64,000 bases of DNA, taken from the NCBI GenBank assembly GCA_030652255.1, contig JAUSAZ010000117.1:79621-143620 (forward strand). The letters are read 5' to 3'. Source of the stretch: Myxococcales bacterium (lineage in GTDB: Bacteria; Myxococcota_A; Polyangia; Polyangiales; Ga0077539). The translations under genes and the position numbers were made by a program. Of this stretch, positions 33,775 to 42,480 are shown piece after piece. Within the stretch, counting starts at the first letter, position 1; every line of letters starts with the position of its first letter. The notes beneath the pieces are model-generated. The model was not told the DNA's origin. It saw only the letters and a program-made list of their open reading frames with translations, and searched no databases.

Positions 33775-34946
33775 CGCCCGACCGACCCCCCGCCGAGAAG
33801 CCCGCGGGCCCGCGCGGGCGCAACGCCGGCATCGACGCGCTCCGCGGCGCCGTGATGGTGCTCATGGCCCTCGACCACGCGCGCGACTTCTACGCCGACG
33901 GCTTCCGCAGCGAGCCCACCAGGCTCGCCACCACCACCGCGGCGCTCTTCTTCACCCGCTGGGTCACCCACTTCTGCGCGCCCGTGTTCGTCTTCCTCGC
34001 GGGCACCGCGGCCTTCCTCTACCGCGACAAGAACGGCCCCGCCGCGGGCTCGCGCTTCCTCCTCACGCGCGGCCTCTGGCTTGTCTTCCTCGAGCTCACC
34101 GCGATGCGCCTCGGGTGGACCCCGGACCCCTTCTACCGCTTCACCCTCGCGCAGGTGATCTGGGCCATCGGCTGGTCGATGGTGGCGCTCGCCGCCCTCA
34201 GCCGCCTGCCGCTGCGCGCGGTGGCCCTCGTCGGCGCGGCCATCCTCGCGGGGCACAACCTCCTCGACGGCCTCGAGCCCGCCGCCTTCGGCCGCCTCGG
34301 CTGGCTCTGGACCATCGCCCACGAGGGCGGCGTCCTCGAACCCCTCCACGGCCGCCGACTCTACGTCGCCTACCCCCTGCTCCCGTGGATCGGCGTCATC
34401 GCCCTGGGCTACGCCTTCGGCTCGTGGATGAAGCTCCCGCTGTCGGTGCGTGGCCCGCGCACGATGCGCCTCGGGCTCGCGCTCACCGGCGCCTTCGTCG
34501 CCCTCCGCGCGCTCAACCTCTACGGCGATCCAACGCCCTGGTCGTCGCAGCCCCGCGGCGCGCTCTTCACGGTGATGTCCTTCGTCAACTGCGACAAGTA
34601 CCCGCCGTCGCTGCTCTACGCCCTCATGACCCTCGGCCCCGCCCTCTGCGCGCTCGCCTGGCTCGACGGCGCGAGGCCCGGGCGGGTCACCCGCGCGCTC
34701 ACGGTCTTCGGCAGCGTGCCGCTGCTCTACTACTTCGCCCACCTCGTGGTGATGCGCTGGACCGGCGCCGCCATCTCCTTCTCGCGCTTCGGCGCGGAGG
34801 CCATCGCGTCGCGCGGCCGCACCGGGCTCGGCCTCTGGGCCGCGTACGTGGGCTGGGCCCTGGTGGTGGCGTCGCTCTACCCCCTGTGCCGCTGGTTCGC
34901 CGGGGTGAAGGCCCGGCGGCGCGAGTGGTGGATGAGCTATCTCTGA
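33771..34946 (+). CDS. Multi-pass membrane protein, DUF1624/HGSNAT-like acyltransferase family
   Basis: The 391-residue protein has about ten hydrophobic segments. The opening, NAGIDALRGAVMVLMALDHARDFY, is the signature of the DUF1624/heparan-alpha-glucosaminide N-acetyltransferase group (R-G-x-x-M-x-x-M-x-x-D-H). Further conserved pieces are FTRWVTHFCAPVFVFLAG and the late PLLYYFAHLVVM. Members move acyl groups across the membrane onto sugars or similar acceptors. The acceptor here is unknown. It overlaps the upstream lipoprotein gene by 4 nt. Confidence 0.85.
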   Translation: MTPDRPPAEKPAGPRGRNAGIDALRGAVMVLMALDHARDFYADGFRSEPTRLATTTAALFFTRWVTHFCAPVFVFLAGTAAFLYRDKNGPAAGSRFLLTRGLWLVFLELTAMRLGWTPDPFYRFTLAQVIWAIGWSMVALAALSRLPLRAVALVGAAILAGHNLLDGLEPAAFGRLGWLWTIAHEGGVLEPLHGRRLYVAYPLLPWIGVIALGYAFGSWMKLPLSVRGPRTMRLGLALTGAFVALRALNLYGDPTPWSSQPRGALFTVMSFVNCDKYPPSLLYALMTLGPALCALAWLDGARPGRVTRALTVFGSVPLLYYFAHLVVMRWTGAAISFSRFGAEAIASRGRTGLGLWAAYVGWALVVASLYPLCRWFAGVKARRREWWMSYL

Positions 34947-34976
34947 CGGTCACGGGCGCGCCCGCGACGCGCCGCG

Positions 34977-34982
34977 TACACT
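34977..34982 (+). promoter_or_regulatory. TACACT -10-like element
   Basis: TACACT ends 12 nt before the ATG at 34995 with no Shine-Dalgarno in between. Confidence 0.35.
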
Positions 34983-34994
34983 GCCGCCACCATC

Positions 34995-35615
34995 ATGGCG
35001 AAGCAATCCTCCGGCGCCGCGGGCGCAGTCCTCATCGTGGCCGCGTCCGTCGCCGCCTCGGTCGCCGCCACCACCTACACGGCGCGGCCCGCCCCCTCGG
35101 CGAGCTCCACCACCACGGTGGTGCGCCCGATGCCCAACGTGCTGCGCTCGGTGCAGGAGCTCGCGCGCCTGGAGAGCGTGACCTTCCACATGGAGCGCGT
35201 CATCGACCTGCGCGACGAGCAGGAGCACGCCTTCGGCCTCGTGCACGCCGAGGACTCCATCCTGCTGGTGGCCGTGGGTGAGGTCATCGCCGGGGTCGAC
35301 CTCGCGGCGCTGCGCCCCGAGGACGTGCGCGTCGACCCGGCCACGCGACAGGTGACCCTGACGCTCCCGCGGCCGCAGGTCTTCGTGTCGCGCCTCGACA
35401 GCGAGCACACCCACGTCCACAGCCGCAGCACCGACGTGCTCGCGCGGCGCTCCGAGGCCCTGGAGTCCCGGGCGCGCCTGGAGGCCGAGCGCTCCATCAC
35501 CCGCGGCGCGCTGGAGTCCGGCATCCTCGAGCGCGCGAAGACCAGCGCCGCGCAGACCGTCAGCGGCCTCGTGCGGGGCCTCGGGTTCAGCGCGGTGGAG
35601 ATCCGCTGGCGCTGA
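34995..35615 (+). CDS. DUF4230 family membrane-anchored protein
   Basis: The 206-residue protein has an N-terminal membrane anchor (about 10-27, AVLIVAASVAASVAATT). A globular domain of DUF4230 type follows, with LARLESVTFHMERVIDL, LLVAVGEVIAGVDLAAL and the family's VTLTLPRPQVFVSRLD. The C-terminus (about 140-206) is helical and ends in GFSAVEIRWR. The family is widespread, periplasm-facing and uncharacterised. It stands alone, with a TACACT box upstream. Confidence 0.83.
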   Translation: MAKQSSGAAGAVLIVAASVAASVAATTYTARPAPSASSTTTVVRPMPNVLRSVQELARLESVTFHMERVIDLRDEQEHAFGLVHAEDSILLVAVGEVIAGVDLAALRPEDVRVDPATRQVTLTLPRPQVFVSRLDSEHTHVHSRSTDVLARRSEALESRARLEAERSITRGALESGILERAKTSAAQTVSGLVRGLGFSAVEIRWR

Positions 35616-35688
35616 CCGCAGTCCCGTCCACGTGACCCGTGGGCGCAGTGCATGGGCGCCCCAGGTGTCGCACGCATCGACGTGACAC

Positions 35689-36258
35689 TCAGGGCCCGAG
35701 GTCTGCGGGGCCGACCACCGCGCCGTTGTCCGCAGGGCCGCTCGGTCCGAGGTCCGCGGGTCCGACCACCGCGCCGTTGTCCGCAGGGCCGCTCGGTCCG
35801 AGGTCCGTCGGTCCGACGATCACGCCGTTGTCCGTCGGGCCTACTCCTCCGCCGATGTCCGACGGACCGACGCCGCTGTCGGCGAAGGGACCTCCGAGGT
35901 CCTCGCTGGGGACCCCACCGTTGTCCGTCGGCGCGGGGCCGCCGTTGTCCGTGGGGCCAACCACGCCGCCGTCGGGCTGTCCGGTGCCGCCGAGGTCGTC
36001 GGGGTTGGGGTTCACCGCGCTGTCGGACTGCAAGGCGTCCGAGCGCGACCCATCCGAGAGCGATCCGTCCGACGACGACCCGTCCGACGAGCTCGCGTCG
36101 TCGTCGCCGGCCCCGCCGTCGAGCGGCGCGAAGGTCTCGCCCAGCGACCCGCCGAGGTCGGTGAAGGTCGGCGGACGCGGCGTGTCGGCGTCGCTGCAGC
36201 CGGGCGAGAGCGCGGCCAGCAGGGCGGCCAGAACGGTCCCGGAGGAGAGGGTTTTCAT
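35689..36258 (-). CDS. Low-complexity lipoprotein with 17-residue repeats
   Basis: The 189-residue protein has a lipobox LSPGC (C21). The remainder is almost wholly Asp/Gly/Ser/Pro-rich: SSSDGSSSDGSLSDGS, then repeated GPTDNG and finally GPADNGAVVGPADLGPS units of 17 residues. No folded domain is seen, so it looks like a surface stalk or a linker without a head, possibly truncated. The ATG at 36258 was chosen over a GTG two codons earlier. It follows the AgmX-like gene on the same strand after 60 nt. Confidence 0.6.
   Translation of the reverse strand: MKTLSSGTVLAALLAALSPGCSDADTPRPPTFTDLGGSLGETFAPLDGGAGDDDASSSDGSSSDGSLSDGSRSDALQSDSAVNPNPDDLGGTGQPDGGVVGPTDNGGPAPTDNGGVPSEDLGGPFADSGVGPSDIGGGVGPTDNGVIVGPTDLGPSGPADNGAVVGPADLGPSGPADNGAVVGPADLGP
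35692..35816. repeat. 51-bp tandem repeats inside the low-complexity lipoprotein gene
   Basis: Units containing CGACCACCGCGCCGTTGTCC recur with a 51-bp period (35712 and 35763), with partial degenerate units beyond. They code for the 17-residue repeats and are prone to copy-number change. Confidence 0.8.
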
Positions 36259-36318
36259 GGACACACCGTCGCTGCGAAGGTCGTGCCCGGCGGCGCGTCC
36301 CCGGGGACGATGGTGCGA

Positions 36319-37002
36319 TCAACGGCTGGCGTCGGCGGGGTCGGGCGTGAAGACGAAGGGGTAGCGCACCCGCACCGAGCCGCGGCCCGGCGGCGGGCGG
36401 AAGGCCATCGCGGACATCGAGCCGCTCAGGCAGGTGGAGAAGCCCTCGTCGGAGAGCCCGCCGTCGCCGTGCTCCACGGTGACCTCGTCGACCACGCCGC
36501 CCACGCGCTCGTCGCCCACGATCACGAACTCCGTCACCGCCCTCCCCCCGACGCCCGGGTGCCGCGCGAGCAGCTGCTCGTAGCAGCCCTGCGCCATCGG
36601 CAGGAAGTCCTCGACGATGCGCTCGCGCAGGTACGCCGGGTCGACCGTTCCGCCGTCGAGGGTGGGCATCGCGGCGAAGAGCGTGGCGCCCGCGTCCATC
36701 GAGGCGTCGGCCAGCGGGAGCGACTGCAGCCAGGCCGCGAGGATGCGTCGGCGAAGGTCGTCGCGCACCGCCCGGTCGCGCACCGTCCCCGTGAGCGGAC
36801 GAAACCCGCCCACCTCGGGAGCGCGCCCCAGCGGCCCCGTGGCCGTCGACCCGGCACCGCCGCCGCGCGTGACGGTGGTCTCCCCCGGGGGTGGACGCCG
36901 CGGGCCCGTCGGCGTCTCCCCGCGGCCGTACCGCCACAACGCCGCGCCCATCGCGACGAACACCACGAAGGCCGCCGCCGTCCAACCGTGCTCGCGCCGC
37001 AT
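36319..37002 (-). CDS. Membrane-anchored protein with AgmX/PglI-type C-terminal domain
   Basis: The 227-residue protein has an N-terminal membrane segment (about 8-25, AAFVVFVAMGAALW), then a Pro/Gly/Thr-rich linker. From about 130 it has a TonB-C/AgmX-like domain: LPMAQGCYEQLLARHPGVGG, AVTEFVIVGDERVGG, and FSTCLSGSMSAMAFRPPPG ending in VRYPFVF. In myxobacteria this domain occurs in gliding-motility and other envelope proteins (AgmX, PglI). The paired cysteines of the family are present. A TACCGT box lies 7 nt before the ATG. It is divergent from the DUF523 gene. Confidence 0.85.
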   Translation of the reverse strand: MRREHGWTAAAFVVFVAMGAALWRYGRGETPTGPRRPPPGETTVTRGGGAGSTATGPLGRAPEVGGFRPLTGTVRDRAVRDDLRRRILAAWLQSLPLADASMDAGATLFAAMPTLDGGTVDPAYLRERIVEDFLPMAQGCYEQLLARHPGVGGRAVTEFVIVGDERVGGVVDEVTVEHGDGGLSDEGFSTCLSGSMSAMAFRPPPGRGSVRVRYPFVFTPDPADASR

Positions 37003-37009
37003 GGGCGCG

Positions 37010-37015
37010 ACGGTA
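37010..37015 (-). promoter_or_regulatory. TACCGT -10-like element
   Basis: TACCGT on the minus strand ends 7 nt before the ATG at 37002. With the TAGCCT for the opposite gene, two divergent boxes sit within 40 bp. Confidence 0.4.
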
Positions 37016-37043
37016 CAACGCCCGCCGCGAGCGTGGACCGCGT

Positions 37044-37049
37044 TAGCCT
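37044..37049 (+). promoter_or_regulatory. TAGCCT -10-like element
   Basis: TAGCCT ends 6 nt before the ATG at 37056, the closest spacing in the window. Transcription would start at or within a few bases of the ATG. Confidence 0.45.
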
Positions 37050-37055
37050 CCGCCC

Positions 37056-37745
37056 ATGAGCGAGGCGCGCCCCACCCACCCCATCGGCTTCGACTGGGCC
37101 CGCCTGCGACGGGTCACCGCCGACGATCCGCTGCGGGTGCTCTTCAGCGCCTGCCTCCTGGGCCACGCGACGGGCTGGGAGGGCGGCGCGTACACCGACA
37201 CCCTCGCGGTGCGGCTCGCCGGTCTCCCGACGGTGCGCAGCGTCCATTTCTGCCCCGAGAACGCGACCCTCGGGACGCCGCGCCCGCTCACCACGCTCTA
37301 CGACGGGCACGGCCGCGACGTGCTCGCCGGTCGCGCCCGCGTGCTGGAGACGACCGGCCGCGACGTGACGCGCGAGCTGGTTCGCGGCGCCGAGGAGATG
37401 CTCGCCGTGGCCCGCCGCGCAGACGTCGAGCTCGCGGTGATGCTCGACGTGAGCGACTCGTGCGGCAGCCACGCGGTGTACCTCGGCGCCCCCGAAGATC
37501 GCCGCTACCAGAAGGGCCCCGGCGTCGCCGCCGCGACGCTCCTGGGCGCCGGGGTGCCGGTGCTGGCCCAGCGCGACCACGCCACGCTCCAGCGCCTCAT
37601 CGCGGCCCTCGACCCGGGCTTCGCGCCCGACCCGGCGGCCTTCGATTTCGTCGAGCACCCCTGGTACCGCGACTACTTCGCCGACGGCCCGGTGGGCCTC
37701 CCCCTCGCGGACTACGAGCGGGCGAAGCGCGAGCGCGAGGGGTGA
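37056..37745 (+). CDS. DUF523 family protein (thiouracil-desulfidase TudS-like)
   Basis: The 229-residue protein has the three conserved cysteines of DUF523: FSACLLGHATGWEG, FCPENATLGTPRPL and VSDSCGSHAVYLG. In TudS these residues hold a [4Fe-4S] cluster used to remove sulfur from thiouracil-like bases. The present protein is longer than the minimal domain (about 150) and has an extra C-terminal part with HPWYRDYFADGP. Desulfidase activity is inferred from the family. It is divergent from the AgmX-like gene. Confidence 0.82.
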   Translation: MSEARPTHPIGFDWARLRRVTADDPLRVLFSACLLGHATGWEGGAYTDTLAVRLAGLPTVRSVHFCPENATLGTPRPLTTLYDGHGRDVLAGRARVLETTGRDVTRELVRGAEEMLAVARRADVELAVMLDVSDSCGSHAVYLGAPEDRRYQKGPGVAAATLLGAGVPVLAQRDHATLQRLIAALDPGFAPDPAAFDFVEHPWYRDYFADGPVGLPLADYERAKREREG

Positions 37746-37830
37746 CGCACCTTGCGCCCCTCGCAGCCAGGCATATACACCGGCCGATGGGCCGTTCGGC
37801 CGCCGACATCGGAGCGAAGGAGTTGTCGAC

Positions 37831-38316
37831 ATGAGTGAAGACGAGAAGGCAGGTCCGATCGCGGTACGGGCCGCCGACGCCCCGCCGCGGGTGAAGCCCT
37901 CCAACTACCCGGAGCCGTTCTTCAGCCGCATGGCGAAGCGCGAGAAGCGTCCGCTCGGCGACCTCTTCGGCCTCAAGAACTTCGGCGTCAACCTCACGAG
38001 GCTGTCGCCCGGCGGCGAGTCGGCACTGCTCCATCGTCACAGCCGACAGGACGAGTTCATCTTCATCCTGCAGGGCGAGCCGACGCTCGTCACCGACGCC
38101 GGGGAGATGACCCTCGGGCCCGGGATGTGCGCGGGCTTTCCCGCCCAGGGCGTGGCCCACCAGCTGGTCAACCGCACCGACGCAGACGCGGTGTTCCTGG
38201 AGATCGGCGACCGCACCAGCGGAGACGAAGGCAGCTATCCCGGCGACGACCTCCGCGCCGCGCTGGGCGCCGATGGGAAGTGGCAGTTCACCCACAAGGA
38301 CGGGCGGCCGTACTGA
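37831..38316 (+). CDS. Cupin-domain protein
   Basis: The 161-residue protein has a good AAGGAG Shine-Dalgarno. A single cupin barrel (about 50-130) has the first metal motif SALLHRHSRQDEFIFILQGE (two His and a Glu) and the second MCAGFPAQGVAHQLVN with a His. The N-terminus (VKPSNYPEPF) and the tail with WQFTHKDGRPY are typical of small cupins near sugar or aromatic metabolism. The substrate is unknown. It converges with mdtC. Confidence 0.9.
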   Translation: MSEDEKAGPIAVRAADAPPRVKPSNYPEPFFSRMAKREKRPLGDLFGLKNFGVNLTRLSPGGESALLHRHSRQDEFIFILQGEPTLVTDAGEMTLGPGMCAGFPAQGVAHQLVNRTDADAVFLEIGDRTSGDEGSYPGDDLRAALGADGKWQFTHKDGRPY

Positions 38317-38333
38317 CCGGGACCGCCGACCCC

Positions 38334-41300
38334 CTACTGGCCGCGCGGTCCGTCGATGAGGTCTTCCCCGACGGCTGAGGTCCCTCCCTCCATCGGCGCC
38401 TTCCGGCGCCGCGTGAAGCGGTCGAGCGCCAGGTAGATCACCGGCGTCGTGAACAGCGTCAGCATCTGCGACACCAGCAATCCCCCCACGATGGCGATGC
38501 CCAGCGGGCGGCGAAGCTCGGCCCCGGTGCCGGTGCCCAGCGCGAGCGGCAGCGCGCCCAGCAGCGCCGCCATCGTGGTCATCATGATGGGCCGGAAGCG
38601 CAGCAGGCACGCCTTGCGGATCGACGCCTCCGCGGTGAGCCCCTCCGTCCGCTCGGCCTCCAGGGCGAAGTCGATCATCATGATGGCGTTCTTCTTCACG
38701 ATGCCGATGAGCAGCACCACGCCGACGAGGGCGATCACGCTGAACTCCGTGCCCGTGAGCAGCAGCGCCGCGAGCGCGCCCACCCCCGCCGACGGGAGCG
38801 TCGACAGGATCGTGATCGGGTGCACGAGGCTCTCGTAGAGCATCCCGAGCACGAGGTAGACGGCGATGAGGGCCGCGAGGATGAGCATGGGCTGGGTCTT
38901 GAGCGAGGCCTGGAAGGCCTGCGCCGTCCCGCGGAAGCTCGCCCGCACGCCCGCGGGCATGCCGATGCGCCGCTCGGCCGCCGCGATGGCGTCGACGGCC
39001 TGTCCCAGCGACACGCCCGGCGCCAGGTTGAAGGACAGCGTCACCGCCGGAAACTGCCCCTGGTGGTTGACCGACAGCGGCAGCACCCCCGGCGTCGCCC
39101 GCGCGATGGCCCCCAGCGGCACCAGCGCCGTGCCGCGGCCCCGCACGTACACCCGCTCGATGGACTCCGGGCCCTGCTGCATCGACGCGGGCGCCTCCAG
39201 GATCACCCGGTAGTGGTTGAGCTCGGTGTGGGTCACCGCGACCTGGCGCTGCGCGAAGGCGTCGGCCAGGGTCTCGTCGACGGCCTGCATCGAGACCCCC
39301 AGCCGCGCGGCCGTGTCCCGGTCGACCTCGATCGCGAGCGAGAGCCCGGAGTTCTCCTGGTCGGTGGCCACGTCGCGCAGCTCGCGCACGCCGCGCAGGG
39401 CCGTGAGCAGCCGCGGCGCCCACACGCGCAGCTCGTCGAGGTTGGCGTCCTCCAGGGTGTACTGGTACTGCGTGCGCGACGCCCTCCCCCCGATGCGGAC
39501 GTCCTGCACCGACTGGAGGTACACGGTGATCCCCTGCACGCGGCCGAGGGTGCGGCGCAGCCGGGCGATCACCTCGTCGGCGCTGGCGGTGCGGGCGGGC
39601 TTCGCGCGCAGCTGCACGAAGAGCGAGCCCGACGAGCCGCGGGCCCCGCCGCCGCCGCCGATGAAGGCCACCGAGTGGTGCACGTCGGGGTCGACGAGCA
39701 CGGCGCGGGCGACGCGCTCCAGACGGCCGCGGGCGGTGAGGAAGGAGACGTCCTGCGGGGCCTCCGCGGAGCCGTTGAGCTGGCCGCTGTCCTGCTGGGG
39801 GAAGAGCCCCTTCGGGATGACGTACCCGAGGTACCCGGTGAGGGCGACGGCGCAGAGCGTGACCAGCAGGGTGATCCGTCGGTGGCGCAGCACCAGGTCG
39901 AGCCCCGACTCGTAGGCGCCCAGCATCGCGTTGAACCCGCGCTCGGAGGCGCGGTAGAGCCACCCGTGGTCGTGGCCCGCCTCGGACCGTAACAGGCGCG
40001 CGCACATGGCGGGCGTCACCGTGAGGGAGACCACGGCGGAGAGCGCGATGGCCACGCTCAGGGTCACCGCGAACTCGCGAAACAGCCGCCCCACGATGCC
40101 GCCCATCAGCAGGATGGGGATGAACACCGCGAGCAGCGACACGGTGATCGACACGATGGTGAAGCCGATCTGCTTCGCGCCCTTGAGGGCGGCCTCGACG
40201 GGGCCGTCGCCCTCCTCGATGTAGCGGGCGATGTTCTCGGTCACCACGATGGCGTCGTCGACGACGAAGCCCGTCGAGACCGTGAGGGCCATCAGCGACA
40301 GGTTGTTGAGCGAGTACCCGAGCAGGTGCATCAGCCCGAAGGTGCCCACGAGCGAGAGCGGCACGGCCACGCTGGGGATGAGCGTCGCCCGCGCGCTGCG
40401 AAGGAACGCGAACACCACCAGCACCACCAGCGCCACGCTGATGAGCAGCGACTCCTCGACCTCGCGCACCGACGCCCGGATGGTGGTCGCGCGGTCGACC
40501 GCCACCTCCACCTGGATGGACGGGGAGATCGCCGCCGTGAGGGTGGGCAGCAGCGCGCGCACCCGGGCGATGACGTCGATGACGTTGGCCCCGGGCTCCT
40601 TGCGGATGATGAGCACCACCGCGCGGTGGCCGTCGGCCCAGGCCGCGGCGCGGTTGTTCTCCACGTCGTCGAGCACCCGGGCGACGTCGCGCAGGCGCAC
40701 GGCGCCGCCGTCGCGCCAGGCCAGCACCAGGGGCTCGAAGGCCGCCGCGCCGAAGAGCTGGTCGTTGGGCTCGATGGCGAGGGAGCGGGTGGCGCCGGAC
40801 ACCGACCCGGTGGCCTGATCGACGGTGGCGCGCGCGAGGGCGGTGCGCACATCCTCCAGGGAGAGCCCGACGCCAGCGAGCGCGACCGGGTCGGCCTGCA
40901 CGCGCACCGCGGGCTGCTGGCCGCCGCCGACCATCACCTGCCCGACGCCCTCGACCCGGGAGATGCGCTGCGCGAGCACGGTGTTGGCCTCGTCGAAGAG
41001 CCGCGGGAGCGGCACCTCGTCGGAGGTCAGCGACACGATCATGACGGGCGCGTCGGAGGGGTTGAAGTTGCGGAAGCTCGGCCGGTTGGGGAGCCCCGGC
41101 GGCAGCTCGCCGAGGGCGGCGTTGATGGCCGCCTGCACGTCGCGCGAGGCGTCGGCCACGTCGCGGTCGAGGTCGAACTGGAGCGTGATGCTGGTCGACC
41201 CGAGCGAGCTGCTGGAGGTCATCTCGGCGACGCCGGGGATGCGCCCGAGGCGGCGCTCGAGGGGCGTGGCGACCGCCGAGGCCATGATCTCGGGGCTCGC

Positions 41301-41459
41301 GCCGGGCAGCGCGGCGCTCACGGAGAGGGTGGGAAAATCCACCCGCGGCAACGGCGAGACCGGGAGCTGGGTGTACGCCGCCGCGCCGCCGAGCAGCACC
41401 GCGAGCGCGAGCAGCGCCGTCGCGACGGGCCGGTGGACGAAGGGCGACGAGAGGCTCAC
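38334..41459 (-). CDS. mdtC: RND multidrug efflux permease, MdtC-type
   Basis: The 1041-residue protein starts at GTG. It has the AcrB-family layout: an N-terminal helix, two large periplasmic loops and two groups of helices. Identifying phrases are SSSSLGSTSITLQFDLDRD and NPSDAPVMIV (as in MdtC), GFVVDDAIVVTENI with the paired acidic residues of the proton relay in helix 4, and SVAIALSAVVSLTVTPAMCA. It would pump drugs or bile-like compounds from the periplasm outward with MdtA, MdtB and an outer-membrane channel that is not in this window. It is the last gene of the unit, 24 nt after a Uma2 gene. Confidence 0.92.
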   Translation of the reverse strand: MSLSSPFVHRPVATALLALAVLLGGAAAYTQLPVSPLPRVDFPTLSVSAALPGASPEIMASAVATPLERRLGRIPGVAEMTSSSSLGSTSITLQFDLDRDVADASRDVQAAINAALGELPPGLPNRPSFRNFNPSDAPVMIVSLTSDEVPLPRLFDEANTVLAQRISRVEGVGQVMVGGGQQPAVRVQADPVALAGVGLSLEDVRTALARATVDQATGSVSGATRSLAIEPNDQLFGAAAFEPLVLAWRDGGAVRLRDVARVLDDVENNRAAAWADGHRAVVLIIRKEPGANVIDVIARVRALLPTLTAAISPSIQVEVAVDRATTIRASVREVEESLLISVALVVLVVFAFLRSARATLIPSVAVPLSLVGTFGLMHLLGYSLNNLSLMALTVSTGFVVDDAIVVTENIARYIEEGDGPVEAALKGAKQIGFTIVSITVSLLAVFIPILLMGGIVGRLFREFAVTLSVAIALSAVVSLTVTPAMCARLLRSEAGHDHGWLYRASERGFNAMLGAYESGLDLVLRHRRITLLVTLCAVALTGYLGYVIPKGLFPQQDSGQLNGSAEAPQDVSFLTARGRLERVARAVLVDPDVHHSVAFIGGGGGARGSSGSLFVQLRAKPARTASADEVIARLRRTLGRVQGITVYLQSVQDVRIGGRASRTQYQYTLEDANLDELRVWAPRLLTALRGVRELRDVATDQENSGLSLAIEVDRDTAARLGVSMQAVDETLADAFAQRQVAVTHTELNHYRVILEAPASMQQGPESIERVYVRGRGTALVPLGAIARATPGVLPLSVNHQGQFPAVTLSFNLAPGVSLGQAVDAIAAAERRIGMPAGVRASFRGTAQAFQASLKTQPMLILAALIAVYLVLGMLYESLVHPITILSTLPSAGVGALAALLLTGTEFSVIALVGVVLLIGIVKKNAIMMIDFALEAERTEGLTAEASIRKACLLRFRPIMMTTMAALLGALPLALGTGTGAELRRPLGIAIVGGLLVSQMLTLFTTPVIYLALDRFTRRRKAPMEGGTSAVGEDLIDGPRGQ

Positions 41460-41483
41460 GGCCCCGCCCCGAGCGGTGACGGT

Positions 41484-42425
41484 CTACGCGAGGATCGCAT
41501 CGGCGGAGTCGGCAGAGAACGCGCGTTCGGCCCAGGTCGCGAGCACCGCGGCGTCGCCCTCGCTCGCGACCCGCGCGGACTGGGCCGCGGTGAGGGTGAT
41601 CCCGCGGAGCGCGCAGGTCTGGAGGACGCCGCGCGCGAGCGTCGCCTGCACCCGCACGAGACGATCGAGGGCGTCGTCGCGCGCCCGGGCGGCCTCGTCG
41701 CGCGCCCGGGCGGCCTCGTCGCGCTCCAGCTGCCGCTCGTCGACGAGCGACTGGAGGCGCGTCACGAGCTCGGACTCCGTCGGCACCATCGACTGGTTGG
41801 CGAAGAAGCGCAGGCGGTTGTGAGCGACCGCGAGGTCGAGGCCGAGCACCGCCGAGCGGAGGTATCCCCCTTGCGGGATGATGGGCACGTAGCTCTGCGC
41901 CGCGGGCTCCGGGAGGCGCCACCCGCGCAGGGCGCCGCTGCGGCAGTCGTAGCTGAAGTACTCCGGGATACGCAGGCGGGCGTAGTCGAGAACGTTCTCG
42001 ACGAGGTCCTTGTGCTTGCGGCCGAGGTTGCGTACCTCGACGACGACGTCGACGCCGCGCTTCTCGTCCATGACGACCCACCGCTCGGGCTCGTAGTCGG
42101 GGTCGCAGTCCATCACCGCGAGCACGTCGGGCACGATCACCGCCTCTCCGGGGTAGAGCACCGCGAGCTCGTTCGCCAGCAGGACCCCCCGGCCGAGGCG
42201 TCGGAAGTGCGCGTCGAGGTCCGCGGCGACGCCGGCCTTGCGCTTGGAGTGCCGCACGCCCTCGCTCATCGCCTCGCGGTACTCGTCGAGCACCGCCTCG
42301 ATGGCCTCCGCGGCGGCCTCGCGCTGCGCCGGGGTGAGGCCCGCCCAGGTCTCGGCGTCCGGCACCCGGATCCGGGGGTCGTCCCACACGCGGGGGCGCT
42401 GCGACGGTAGCGGCGGAAAGGTCAT
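41484..42425 (-). CDS. Uma2 family (DUF820) endonuclease-fold protein
   Basis: The 313-residue protein has the Uma2 domain at about 20-215. VIVPDVLAV carries the catalytic aspartate and VDVVVEVRNLGRKHKDLVENVLDYAR the ExK-like part (E-V-R-N here, so the lysine position is unusual). The PD-(D/E)XK fold is inferred for the family, with no proven function. The C-terminus has a coiled segment of DEAARAR repeats (about 237-256). Uma2 genes are typically scattered singly; here one lies between mdtB and mdtC in the same direction, which looks like an insertion into an efflux operon. Confidence 0.85.
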   Translation of the reverse strand: MTFPPLPSQRPRVWDDPRIRVPDAETWAGLTPAQREAAAEAIEAVLDEYREAMSEGVRHSKRKAGVAADLDAHFRRLGRGVLLANELAVLYPGEAVIVPDVLAVMDCDPDYEPERWVVMDEKRGVDVVVEVRNLGRKHKDLVENVLDYARLRIPEYFSYDCRSGALRGWRLPEPAAQSYVPIIPQGGYLRSAVLGLDLAVAHNRLRFFANQSMVPTESELVTRLQSLVDERQLERDEAARARDEAARARDDALDRLVRVQATLARGVLQTCALRGITLTAAQSARVASEGDAAVLATWAERAFSADSADAILA

Positions 42426-42480
42426 GACGTCCGATGATAGTCCAGGTGCGCGCGGCCGAAGCGCCCGTCGGCGCGAGCGC

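Noticed and set aside
37597..42410. Very long antisense open frames across the RND genes
   Set aside because: High GC makes stop codons rare in the complementary frames. These frames have no family motif, no ribosome site and an Arg/Pro/Ala-rich composition, while the RND genes on the minus strand are certain.
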